64,000 nucleotides of DNA. Origin: a virus. The notes beneath the pieces were generated by a model. That model saw only the letters and a list, made by a program, of their open reading frames with translations, did not search any database and was not told the DNA's origin. Both the position numbers and the translations under genes were made by a program. Positions 7,294 through 14,475 of this stretch are shown piece after piece. The stretch's first letter is position 1; each line of letters opens with the position of its first letter. The stretch is from IMG/VR virus record IMGVR_UViG_3300027759_000063, positions 35,594 through 99,593 of that record. One strand, 5' to 3'.

Positions 7294-7964
7294 TTGTGTT
7301 ACAAAATAATCAGCTGTCGCAAACAGTGGCACAGGATTGCATAGAACAGGCCGCAAAATTTGGAATCACTGCTGAAGTGTTTGATGCTGTAAACGGATTT
7401 GATGCGCCAAGACATTTGGAATTATTAAACATCAAACCACTGGGAAAATTCAAAAAAGGGCGAGTGGGGATAATTGGCTGTTTTTTAAGTCATTATTACT
7501 TGTGGCTTGATTGTGTCAAACACAATGTTCCGTATCTTGTGCTAGAACACGATGGATATTTAATCAAACCACTGCCAGACAACATTTTAGACTTGTTTGA
7601 TGATGTTATAAAATTAGATTCTGGAAATCCTTACAGCAATTTGTATGAACACTGGTTGGCCACACACTCAAATGATTCATCATCAATTTGGACCATTCGA
7701 GATGGTGAACACGGCAGAGGTAATCACGAAACTGCTGCTGGCTGGAATACCATGGGAGCCTATGCCTACATCATCAAACCACATGCCGCAGTCAAGCTGA
7801 TTGACTGGGTCAAAGACCATGGTTTTCTTCCAACTGACTGGTTGATAGGTACAAAAATTGTGTCGGTGAGCCATCACTGTCCCTCTATTGCAAGATTACA
7901 TCCACTGTATGCAAAAGATGGTAATATTAAAAAATTATCTACAGAAATGAATCTGGAGAAATAA
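7278..7964 (+). CDS. GT25-like LPS glycosyltransferase
   Basis: The start is ATG 7278, inside the end of the previous gene (16-nt overlap); a TTG four codons earlier is less likely. The 228-residue product has the GT25 (LPS galactosyltransferase) pattern: VFDAVNG near 34-40, GCFLSHYYLW near 67-76, then VPYLVLEHDGYL near 84-95 with the acidic metal-binding positions. Such enzymes add galactose or glucose to lipooligosaccharide. It ends with TGGAG close to its stop, which provides a ribosome site for the next gene. Family call is fairly secure; substrate is inferred. Confidence 0.78.
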   Translation: MQTKIIVLQNNQLSQTVAQDCIEQAAKFGITAEVFDAVNGFDAPRHLELLNIKPLGKFKKGRVGIIGCFLSHYYLWLDCVKHNVPYLVLEHDGYLIKPLPDNILDLFDDVIKLDSGNPYSNLYEHWLATHSNDSSSIWTIRDGEHGRGNHETAAGWNTMGAYAYIIKPHAAVKLIDWVKDHGFLPTDWLIGTKIVSVSHHCPSIARLHPLYAKDGNIKKLSTEMNLEK

Positions 7965-7965
7965 A

Positions 7966-8646
7966 ATTACAAGCCCTAGCCAATATTATGAAGAATCAGT
8001 ACGACTGGGTCGTGAGTTTCAACTTAGCAACAAAAATTGGGCTGGATATGATGTTGTAAAATATCAAAAGCTCATCAAGGACCTGGTGACTCGATACAAT
8101 GCTAAAACTCTATTAGACTATGGCTGCGGCAAAGGACAACAATACCAAGACCCACTGCCATATGGCATGTTGTCTGGTGAGGCTATGCCTGAAAGTCAGT
8201 GGCAAACTTTTGATCAATATCTTGGTGTCACTGTGTATCGTTACGATCCTTGTGTGGCAGAATTTGAAACCCCACCGCCTACAGATGCCAAATTTGATGG
8301 TGTGATATGTACACAGGTATTGAACAGCATACCCGATGATGACATGACCTGGGTGCGTGAGAAACTTGAGTATCATGCTGAAAAGTTTTGTTTTGTTGGC
8401 ATAAATTTTCAACGTGCTGCCAAGGGCAAAAAAATCATATACGATTCTGACTATTTTCGTGTGCCACGCACTAGAGAATTTTTCCGCAGCTACTATCAAG
8501 ATTGGACCGGAAGTGACTTGTTTTGGTGGTTCAAAGATCGTCCATACTACGCGGAGTGGGCCGACGATCAATTGAGCGGCACCTGGCATGATGTACCAGA
8601 AACATTTGTTGGTAAGTATGAGTTTGTGGAAGTGAACCATCGATGA
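7966..8646 (+). CDS. SAM-dependent methyltransferase, probable ATT start
   Basis: The first standard start codon in frame is GTG at 8086, but the frame is open and protein-like for 40 codons upstream, giving ITSPSQYYESVRLGREFQ and then NWAGYDVVKYQKLIKDLV before motif I. In related phage methyltransferases this segment precedes LLDYGCGKG. The upstream stop is the TGA at 7948-7950, and no ATG, GTG or TTG occurs between it and 8086. The best candidate is ATT at 7966, with GGAG seven bases before it. From there the protein has 226 residues, motif I DYGCGKG near 51-57, and an RVPRTREFFRSYY segment near the C-terminus. The acceptor is unknown; a glycan or small metabolite is likely from context. 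Confidence 0.75.
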   Translation: MTSPSQYYEESVRLGREFQLSNKNWAGYDVVKYQKLIKDLVTRYNAKTLLDYGCGKGQQYQDPLPYGMLSGEAMPESQWQTFDQYLGVTVYRYDPCVAEFETPPPTDAKFDGVICTQVLNSIPDDDMTWVREKLEYHAEKFCFVGINFQRAAKGKKIIYDSDYFRVPRTREFFRSYYQDWTGSDLFWWFKDRPYYAEWADDQLSGTWHDVPETFVGKYEFVEVNHR

Positions 8647-9200
8647 TAATTGATCCTGAATATCAAGCCCAACTGGCTGACATGCACAGTCAAGGAAAAT
8701 TTACTAACGGCAGTAAAGTTATTAAAAACATAAAGAGATTTCTAAATCAATATAATTTGACTAGTGTGTTAGATTTTGGATGTGGTCATGGTGCCCTGAT
8801 GGCTAGTATCAATCAAGCATATCCCAACATAGCAATAGATGGCTATGACCCCGGCAATCCCAAACACAATCGCATGCCTCAACGATCATTTGATGCAGTG
8901 GTCAGTGCTGATGTATTTGAACACATAGAGCCTGAACACCTAGCCAGCACGTTGCAGTTGATCAGTAGTAAGATACAAGTTGCAGGATGGTTTAGAATTG
9001 CCTGCTATCCTGCAAAAAAACACCTGCCCGACGGACGCAATGCTCACTTGATTGTACAATCACCCACGTGGTGGCGCCAACAACTGTTGGCCAACATGAA
9101 TGTGACCATAGTTGCGGAAGAGATTGCTGTGTTTGACAAAAGCCACAAATGGCCAGGCATTGTGGGCGAAGTTTACGACGTCACTGTAGAAGTCAAGTAA
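8643..9200 (+). CDS. SAM-dependent methyltransferase (class I)
   Basis: A 185-residue protein with motif I VLDFGCGHG near 42-50, DGYDPGN as the acidic second strand, FDAVVSADVFEHI as the motif IV/post-motif segment, and AGWFRIACYPAKK downstream. This is the methyltransferase-11/23 type. It overlaps the preceding gene as ATGA and is the last gene of the plus-strand glycan operon. Its 3' end overlaps the convergent gene on the minus strand by 28 nt, with no terminator hairpin between the two operons. Probable methyl transfer to a sugar intermediate. Confidence 0.8.
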   Translation: MIIDPEYQAQLADMHSQGKFTNGSKVIKNIKRFLNQYNLTSVLDFGCGHGALMASINQAYPNIAIDGYDPGNPKHNRMPQRSFDAVVSADVFEHIEPEHLASTLQLISSKIQVAGWFRIACYPAKKHLPDGRNAHLIVQSPTWWRQQLLANMNVTIVAEEIAVFDKSHKWPGIVGEVYDVTVEVK

Positions 9201-10141
9201 GGCAAAAATTTTTGATAGACACGACCTTGGCTGGCATCTGCATCACTCCAGTGTGCGGCTGCTAGATCATAAATCCACTGTTGCCTTTTAAATTCAACAG
9301 GAGATTCAATAGTTAGAATATCATGATTGGCCACTGCCCATGCCACACAACTGCAATCATCCACAAACACCGGTATGCCAGCACACACCGCTGCCACACT
9401 GGCCGAGCTGTTGAAAAACACCGCTGAGTGTGCATTTTGCAAATTGTCTACTAGTCGGCTGTGGCTGGGATCAATCAATTTGATGTTTTGTCGTTTAGCG
9501 TGTTTTTCAGTATAAGCACTGAATTCCAGCATGTCATACTTGCCTGGATGTGGTCTAACGTGTATGGCACGTTGTGTCACAGTTCTAATTTGATTTATTT
9601 TGTCTCGTAGCCAATCCATGGGATTCAAAGTTTTCATTGCAAATCCACCATCGCGTTGCATGCAAATCAAGATATGCCCATGCTCGTTATGTTGTGTTGG
9701 TTGCAAACTCACGCCTAAATTGTGACTGATCTCTTGCCACTTGGCATCAGTACTGCTGTGATTGGCGTATTCTGCACGATCATAAAATGGTCCGCCAAGG
9801 CTGTATCGCAAGTAGCTGCCGTGGTTGTCAAGATATTTCCAACAACTGGCATCAATACACATGGTGTGATTGCCAAGTCTTCGTTGATCAGCAATGATTT
9901 GTTTGCGCAAGGTGATATTGCGACCACCGGTGTTTGTTGTGGCCCATCCTAACATCACGGCTAGTCGGCTGGGGGTGTATTGATGTTCCCATTCTACCAC
10001 AACCGAATCTCCGGTGGCACGTACACCTTGGGCAAAGCTCTCTAAACACTCAATTTTCCTTGTGTGTTTTCGAGCATTGGCCACACTACTGATGTACACC
10101 ACAACGTCAACCACCTTGCAAGATTCTCCAGGCTGTGCCAT
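9173..10141 (-). CDS. GT-B-like capsule/LPS-type glycosyltransferase (paralogue C)
   Basis: A 322-residue protein whose C-terminal half reads AIHVRPHPGKYD, then SAVFFNSSASVAAVCAGIPVFVDD. This is the HPG and SSASVAA-type donor-binding signature of capsule polysaccharide GT-B enzymes (KpsS/KpsC-like). The N-terminal half is a Rossmann-like acceptor domain with no membrane segment. It starts inside the end of the upstream paralogue (35-nt overlap) and ends 28 nt inside the convergent methyltransferase. It is the last gene of the minus-strand operon that begins with the recombination genes. Confidence 0.72.
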   Translation of the reverse strand: MAQPGESCKVVDVVVYISSVANARKHTRKIECLESFAQGVRATGDSVVVEWEHQYTPSRLAVMLGWATTNTGGRNITLRKQIIADQRRLGNHTMCIDASCWKYLDNHGSYLRYSLGGPFYDRAEYANHSSTDAKWQEISHNLGVSLQPTQHNEHGHILICMQRDGGFAMKTLNPMDWLRDKINQIRTVTQRAIHVRPHPGKYDMLEFSAYTEKHAKRQNIKLIDPSHSRLVDNLQNAHSAVFFNSSASVAAVCAGIPVFVDDCSCVAWAVANHDILTIESPVEFKRQQWIYDLAAAHWSDADASQGRVYQKFLPYLTSTVTS

Positions 10142-11069
10142 CGCGCATTTCTACTTCGGTGAATTGGCAGTAGGCCATATGATGTGCCCAGGCTCTAATT
10201 TCGTCAAGACTGGGTCGTCGAATTTTTTCTATATCTGCAATAGAAGTACTACACACCGCGGCTGCGGCGTTGGGCCCAAGTGTGATGGCTGGTTTGCCAT
10301 GCAGTATGGCTTCGCCGGCAGCAATGCTGGAGTAAGTTATCAAACAATATATGTCTTGATCCAAGGCCATTTCTATTGTGTCGTCATTGATTCGAACACT
10401 GCGCCCTTGTTTGCGACGAATCACCACTTCCCTATCAGTATGAGCACTAATTTCTGCTAATGTCTGTTTCAACCATGTTTCAAGATCTATGTCGTACAGA
10501 TTCAATAGTTTTTGACTGGGTGGTGCCAACAGTATCTTACTGCCATCCGCACGTACTTTTTTAAGTTGAACTCCTGTGCAATCAAATCTATCACTAGGAC
10601 GAGCAATCACGGGCCCAAAGTTTTGTACATCATTTTTTGTAATTCTGTGATAGAGTTTTTTCTTGCCATTGCCAAAGTAACCAGTGTCAATATAGTAAAA
10701 GTCTTTGCCCAGGGCTCGACACGCATCCATTTGTTTACGTTTGGTAATACCACGCAACACCACAGGAGTAGGCGTTGATTCAGTTTTACTCCAGGTAGTT
10801 ATTTGTCCGCCACAACCGCGCACAAAACTTTCTAATGTAGGATCGTACATATATCCTTTTCTTTCATATCTATATTCGCTGTCTATGGCGTGTACTGCCT
10901 GTGTGTCCAACGCACAAATTTTTGCCGACAATGTGTCAAAGTTCATACCATAATAATCGCCTGCAGGATCCACACGATATTTTATTATGTCGTAAAATAT
11001 ATCACGAACTTCGGCTGGCAGTAAATCAAATTCGTGTTGTTCAAATGGTATTAGTTCTTCATCATCCAT
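10107..11069 (-). CDS. GT-B-like capsule/LPS-type glycosyltransferase (paralogue D)
   Basis: The start is set at ATG 11069, eight bases inside the end of the previous gene; longer starts would lie wholly within that gene. The 320-residue product is the clear relative of the protein at 5200-6003. Shared elements include LRGI-x-K-x-K, DTGYFGN, HRI, VIARPSDR, YDIDLETWL, TDREVVIR and SSIAAGEAILHGKP. It has about 60 extra acidic N-terminal residues (MDDEELIPFEQHEFDLL) absent from the relative. Likely sugar or polyol-phosphate transferase. The two copies lie in opposite arms of the island, suggesting duplication with inversion or separate acquisition. Confidence 0.72.
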   Translation of the reverse strand: MDDEELIPFEQHEFDLLPAEVRDIFYDIIKYRVDPAGDYYGMNFDTLSAKICALDTQAVHAIDSEYRYERKGYMYDPTLESFVRGCGGQITTWSKTESTPTPVVLRGITKRKQMDACRALGKDFYYIDTGYFGNGKKKLYHRITKNDVQNFGPVIARPSDRFDCTGVQLKKVRADGSKILLAPPSQKLLNLYDIDLETWLKQTLAEISAHTDREVVIRRKQGRSVRINDDTIEMALDQDIYCLITYSSIAAGEAILHGKPAITLGPNAAAAVCSTSIADIEKIRRPSLDEIRAWAHHMAYCQFTEVEMRDGTAWRILQGG

Positions 11070-11754
11070 TATGTGTTCTTTGCTGACAGTGGTCGGTAAG
11101 TGTGCGTTCGTGATGCCAGTCTGGTGCAAAGTCACCAGCTGTAGCAAATTCATCAAAGCAGGGCGTTCCCAAAGTGTAGTGTACTAATTTTGCTAGAGGA
11201 TTCCATTCATACTCAACATCCAGCCAATTCCACTCAGGCGGTAGTTCACCTATGCGTTCATCTTCTATCCAGGAGAATCTGTGCAGTTCGGCACCTGTTG
11301 ATTTTTGCACAAACTCAGGAGTTAGTTTGCGGTTAGGAAAACTGTTGCAGTTCCACAGTATCACACTTGACCAATTTTTGCGTGGATAGTCTTCGTTTGG
11401 GCTGCCAAGATATTTCACAGGCATGCGAGTTTTGTAGTCGTGTTTGACCACCATGACGTCTTTGGAGACATCGCGCAAGTTCCACAGTTTCACAATGTCG
11501 TCACGCAGGATCATGTCACCGTCAATGAATATGGCCCAGCCCGAATAGCCCATTAGATGCGGCACAAGGAAACGGCTGTAGATAAATTGGTTGCTGCCGT
11601 CAGTGTGCGTTTCGTCATAATCTCGAAACAGGTTCAAGGCCACAGGGATAATGGCCACTGGCTGGCTGGCATGTCTAATAATTGAGTTTACACACACATG
11701 ATAGGCCACTGCTTCTCTAGGATCGTAGCCCACAAAGATTGGTATAGGGGTCAT
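11062..11754 (-). CDS. Glycosyltransferase, GT-A type
   Basis: A 230-residue protein opening IPIFVGYDPREAVAYHV, a motif common in bacterial and phage GT8-like transferases, with FIDGDM supplying a DxD at 78-80. It also carries FIYSRFLVPHLMGY before the DxD and NWSSVILWNC after it. It starts in the stop codon of the nucleotidyltransferase-cupin gene (ATGA) and overlaps the next gene by 8 nt, so it is part of one long operon. Close relatives of this architecture are common in aquatic T4-like phages. Sugar and acceptor unknown. Confidence 0.8.
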   Translation of the reverse strand: MTPIPIFVGYDPREAVAYHVCVNSIIRHASQPVAIIPVALNLFRDYDETHTDGSNQFIYSRFLVPHLMGYSGWAIFIDGDMILRDDIVKLWNLRDVSKDVMVVKHDYKTRMPVKYLGSPNEDYPRKNWSSVILWNCNSFPNRKLTPEFVQKSTGAELHRFSWIEDERIGELPPEWNWLDVEYEWNPLAKLVHYTLGTPCFDEFATAGDFAPDWHHERTLTDHCQQRTHNG

Positions 11755-12518
11755 GTCTTGCGCTCTATATCTTCCTCAACACAGTGTTCACCGTATTGTA
11801 TTTCAATCAATTTGAGTGGTTGATCACTTTCGTTGCAAAGTTGATGCCATTCATTCACAGCAATAAAAGTGTTCTCATGCACAGTCAAGTGGCATTTGAT
11901 TTCTTGATCAGTGCTGGCTTCGTCCAAGGTGTACACAGTAGCGTCACCTTCGGCCACAAACCAAAACTCTGCACGACTATTATGGCGTTGCATACTCAAG
12001 CATGTGTTAGGCATGACTGTGAGTTCTTTTAGTTTGGTACTTGGTGGCACCTCATGCAACACTCGATAGTAACCCCAGGTGCGTTCAGTCTTGGGTTTTT
12101 TCCAATCTTCAAGTATCCAAGAGCTGGAATTCTTTTTGTTCTTGCCTCCTACCCCAAACGCAAATTCTACATCGGGTTCGGTCATTTCGGGAATGTTGTC
12201 CTGAGTCCTGTCGCCGCCATTGGCAAAGATAAATTTAGAGCCAGGCATGGGATAGTACAACTTGGCCAGGCGGATGGCATCTCGAGCACTGTCATCAGAG
12301 TCGTCAAACTCAATCACTCGATCTACCATGGAGAGATTTTCCACAATGGCTCTACGCTCGGTCATGGGCATGAAAGGTCTGCCCTTTTTGCGTATCAACC
12401 AGTCGTCGGAATTAAGTCCAACAACCAGTCTGTGCCCCAAGGCCTTGGCTGCTTGGAAGTAGGCTATGTGCCCGGAATGTAGTGGGTCAAATCCACCCGT
12501 GACAATTATGATTTTCAT
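11751..12518 (-). CDS. Nucleotidyltransferase fused to a cupin domain
   Basis: Start ATG 12518; an upstream in-frame TTG/ATG-poor extension is rejected. The 255-residue product has two domains. Residues 1 to about 130 are a cytidylyl-/adenylyltransferase of the HxGH superfamily (GGFDPLHSGH with H14 and H17, later MPMTERRAIVENL), as in RfaE-type or TagD-type sugar-nucleotide activation. From about 145 to 250 lies a single-stranded beta-helix cupin with MQRHNSRAEFWFVAEG, like the C-terminal domain of type II mannose-6-phosphate isomerase/mannose-1-phosphate guanylyltransferase. It probably activates a sugar phosphate for the glycosyltransferases encoded downstream. The gene follows the recombination genes directly in one operon. 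Confidence 0.82.
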   Translation of the reverse strand: MKIIIVTGGFDPLHSGHIAYFQAAKALGHRLVVGLNSDDWLIRKKGRPFMPMTERRAIVENLSMVDRVIEFDDSDDSARDAIRLAKLYYPMPGSKFIFANGGDRTQDNIPEMTEPDVEFAFGVGGKNKKNSSSWILEDWKKPKTERTWGYYRVLHEVPPSTKLKELTVMPNTCLSMQRHNSRAEFWFVAEGDATVYTLDEASTDQEIKCHLTVHENTFIAVNEWHQLCNESDQPLKLIEIQYGEHCVEEDIERKT

Positions 12519-12526
12519 GTGGATAT

Positions 12527-12640
12527 TTAACTGACATGACTCACACACCACCAAAAAGCTGTCCAGGCCTCAATGAACAATATCAGCAGAAAGAATTCCA
12601 TTTCTGCCAGATCTCTTTGCCAACGTTCTTGATCAGTCAT
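12527..12640 (-). CDS. Small membrane-associated peptide (37 aa)
   Basis: ATG at 12640 starts one base after the uvsY stop codon and the frame ends with TAA at 12527. The product begins MTDQERWQRDLAEMEFF, a charged head, and continues as a hydrophobic Trp/Phe-rich helix (LLILFIEAWTAFWW) with a short polar tail. The layout suggests a single-span membrane peptide. It sits exactly between uvsY and the glycan operon with only 8 nt before the next start, so it is either a real small gene or a fortuitous frame in a linker. Tight packing on both sides favours a gene. Function unknown. Confidence 0.5.
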   Translation of the reverse strand: MTDQERWQRDLAEMEFFLLILFIEAWTAFWWCVSHVS

Positions 12641-12641
12641 G

Positions 12642-13094
12642 TTATACTGTGATGTCTTCCATGCCGGCTGTGCGCAGTCTGACCACGTGACCCATTTGCC
12701 ACTGCTTGGTGTCCAGGCCCTTCATGATGCCTAACCAACGATTACGTAGTAATGCCACTTCGTTGATGATGGTTTCAAAGTCCACAACTTCTTCTTCACC
12801 ATCCACGTACTTTTCAGCATCTCGTGCTGTGAGCGCACGAGCATAGCCTTCAAGATATTTCTTGAAGTGCCGAGTACGTATCTTGCGCAGTTGGATGTTG
12901 AGAAAGTTTAGCACAGCCTCGATCTCTTGTAACTGATTGAATCTGTGCTCGGTTATACCCGGCAAGGCAGTGATGTTCTTTTCTACTAGGCCGCCAATTT
13001 TGCAGTCACGCTTGGCATCAGTCAATTCTGATTCAAAGTGTGCAATGAAATCAGGTATGTTGCCAAGATCAGCGACTACTCGGCTGTACCACAT
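12642..13094 (-). CDS. uvsY: UvsY-like recombination mediator
   Basis: A 150-residue, highly charged helical protein placed in the uvsX operon. The C-terminal half (LEGYARALTARDAEKYVDG, then LLRNRWLGIMKGLDTKQWQ, then HVVRLRTAGMEDITV) resembles the UvsY proteins of cyanophage-type T4 relatives. UvsY loads UvsX onto ssDNA covered with gp32-type protein during recombination-dependent replication. The start codon overlaps the stop of the acidic protein upstream (TGATG), showing translational coupling. T4 UvsY has 137 residues, so the length fits. Main evidence is resemblance plus gene order. Confidence 0.75.
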   Translation of the reverse strand: MWYSRVVADLGNIPDFIAHFESELTDAKRDCKIGGLVEKNITALPGITEHRFNQLQEIEAVLNFLNIQLRKIRTRHFKKYLEGYARALTARDAEKYVDGEEEVVDFETIINEVALLRNRWLGIMKGLDTKQWQMGHVVRLRTAGMEDITV

Positions 13095-13357
13095 CAGTAG
13101 TCATCTTCTTGGTTGTAGTTGTCCTCTTCGTCCAAATCTTCTTCTTCCTCTTCTGCGTAGTCTTTGTCGTTGTCCAAATATGCAGTCAAGGCTTTCTTGA
13201 TGTCCGAATCACCTTTAAATGCGTTTCGAATTTCTTCAACATCATGATCGTGATCAATCAGGATAGACACAATGCTTTCGGCAGCATCTATACGATCCAC
13301 CACATTGACATATCTTTTTAATTCGCCCCAAATTTCGCTTGCTACTTCTGCTGACAT
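13094..13357 (-). CDS. Acidic protein of the recombination operon
   Basis: An 87-residue protein between uvsX and uvsY. Residues 1-60 are an amphipathic helical stretch (MSAEVASEIWGELKRYVNVV) and the C-terminus is extremely acidic (AEEEEEDLDEEDNY). Acidic tails like this occur in ssDNA-binding proteins and DNA mimics, where they modulate partner binding. A role with UvsX, UvsY or ssDNA-binding protein is plausible but inferred only from position and charge. It starts just after the uvsX stop (TAAAATG) and overlaps the uvsY start by one base. Confidence 0.75.
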   Translation of the reverse strand: MSAEVASEIWGELKRYVNVVDRIDAAESIVSILIDHDHDVEEIRNAFKGDSDIKKALTAYLDNDKDYAEEEEEDLDEEDNYNQEDDY

Positions 13358-13358
13358 T

Positions 13359-14414
13359 TTATTCCTCCGTTGTGTCGGCTGTACTTACCTCAGTCTTGAT
13401 ATTCTTGAAGTCAATCATCACCTTGTCCAAGCAACCATCATCATTCTTTTCCCATGCTTTGCGAAACTTCTTGATAACTTCGCCATCACTTGTGGTAAAC
13501 ACCAGACTGTTGCCTTCACGCTTGAGCATTTCTTTTTTCTCAATCAAGTCCACCAGGCCTGAGTAAGGACTCATGCCTGTTGTGTAAGGAATCTTGACCT
13601 GCACACCTTCAAACGGTTTGGCATAGCGTGTTTTCATGACTTTGCAGCCTGCACGAATACCGTTTACGTCACTCACCTTGTTGCCATCCTCGTCCTCTTT
13701 CAGCTTCATCTTCTTCATGGCCACAACAATTGAGCTGGCGTAAATGAAACCTTGACCGCCGGAGATCTTGTCATCTGGATCAAACATATCCTGGCTGGCG
13801 TAGGTGTGGTTGGTACAAACCAAACCTACGTTGTATGAACCAAACATGTTCACACAGTTACGCACCAAGGCAGTGAGAGCTTTGGGTTTACGACCCAAGT
13901 CGCCCTTCATTTCACCTGCATCAAATTGGTTCACGTCTGTGGGAGTTAACAACATGCCCAATGAGTCAATCACAAACATGACCTTGGGACGTTCGCCTTC
14001 GGGCAGAGCTTTGTAGTCGCTCATGAATGTGGAGATGGTCTTGGCCACGTCATCTATCATGGCCATGCTCAACTTCAACAGTTTGTTTTCACTAGTGTCC
14101 ACACCCAAGGCTTTGAGCCAATCTTCGTCTAGTGCGTTCTCCGAATCAATCAACACCACAAAGATGCCTTGCTCTTGTGCGTTCTTGATAATGTTGCCTG
14201 AACAGATGTAGCTTTTGCCTGCACCTGAGTCGCCAGCAAATACTGTGACCTTGCCCAGGGGAATGCCACGATTGAAGTCACCGCTGATCAAATAGTTCAA
14301 AGCGTAGTTGCCTGTTGAGATCCAGTCTGTTGGATCGTTGAAACCGATGCTTAATCCATCGATTGATTTTGTAATTTCTTTACGGAATTTTGAAACGTCA
14401 AAGGGTTTGCCCAT
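13359..14414 (-). CDS. uvsX: UvsX/RecA-like recombinase
   Basis: A 351-residue RecA-family ATPase. Walker A GDSGAGKS is at residues 61-68, the catalytic-Glu-type segment VVLIDSENA near 86-94, and Walker B VMFVIDSLG near 145-153. The L2/DNA-binding region (GGQGFIYASSIVVAM) and the rest of the RecA fold follow. It catalyses homologous strand exchange in phage recombination-dependent replication, with UvsY and ssDNA-binding protein as partners; both are encoded next to it. AGGTGA lies before the ATG. A 10-bp hairpin separates it from the ssDNA-binding protein gene. Confidence 0.93.
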   Translation of the reverse strand: MGKPFDVSKFRKEITKSIDGLSIGFNDPTDWISTGNYALNYLISGDFNRGIPLGKVTVFAGDSGAGKSYICSGNIIKNAQEQGIFVVLIDSENALDEDWLKALGVDTSENKLLKLSMAMIDDVAKTISTFMSDYKALPEGERPKVMFVIDSLGMLLTPTDVNQFDAGEMKGDLGRKPKALTALVRNCVNMFGSYNVGLVCTNHTYASQDMFDPDDKISGGQGFIYASSIVVAMKKMKLKEDEDGNKVSDVNGIRAGCKVMKTRYAKPFEGVQVKIPYTTGMSPYSGLVDLIEKKEMLKREGNSLVFTTSDGEVIKKFRKAWEKNDDGCLDKVMIDFKNIKTEVSTADTTEE

Positions 14415-14439
14415 GAATCACCTATTATTTTTTTAAAGA

Positions 14440-14464
14440 ACACAGAGGGAGAGCCCCTCTGTGT
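14440..14464 (-). terminator. Intergenic hairpin between ssb and uvsX
   Basis: Arms ACACAGAGGG (minus 14464-14455 side) and CCCTCTGTGT pair over 10 bp around a 5-nt loop and are followed by TCTTT. It would act as a terminator or partial attenuator, giving more ssDNA-binding protein than UvsX; the weak T-run suggests partial read-through. Confidence 0.65.
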
Positions 14465-14475
14465 AGTATTGTCAA

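Noticed and set aside
8113-8640. 175-codon minus-strand frame
   Set aside because: Opposite the well-supported methyltransferase (GCGKG motif); Cys/Ile-rich shadow with no start signals.
14465-14475. TTGACA near 14470 as a promoter for uvsX
   Set aside because: No -10-like hexamer lies 16-18 nt downstream; the region forms a hairpin instead.
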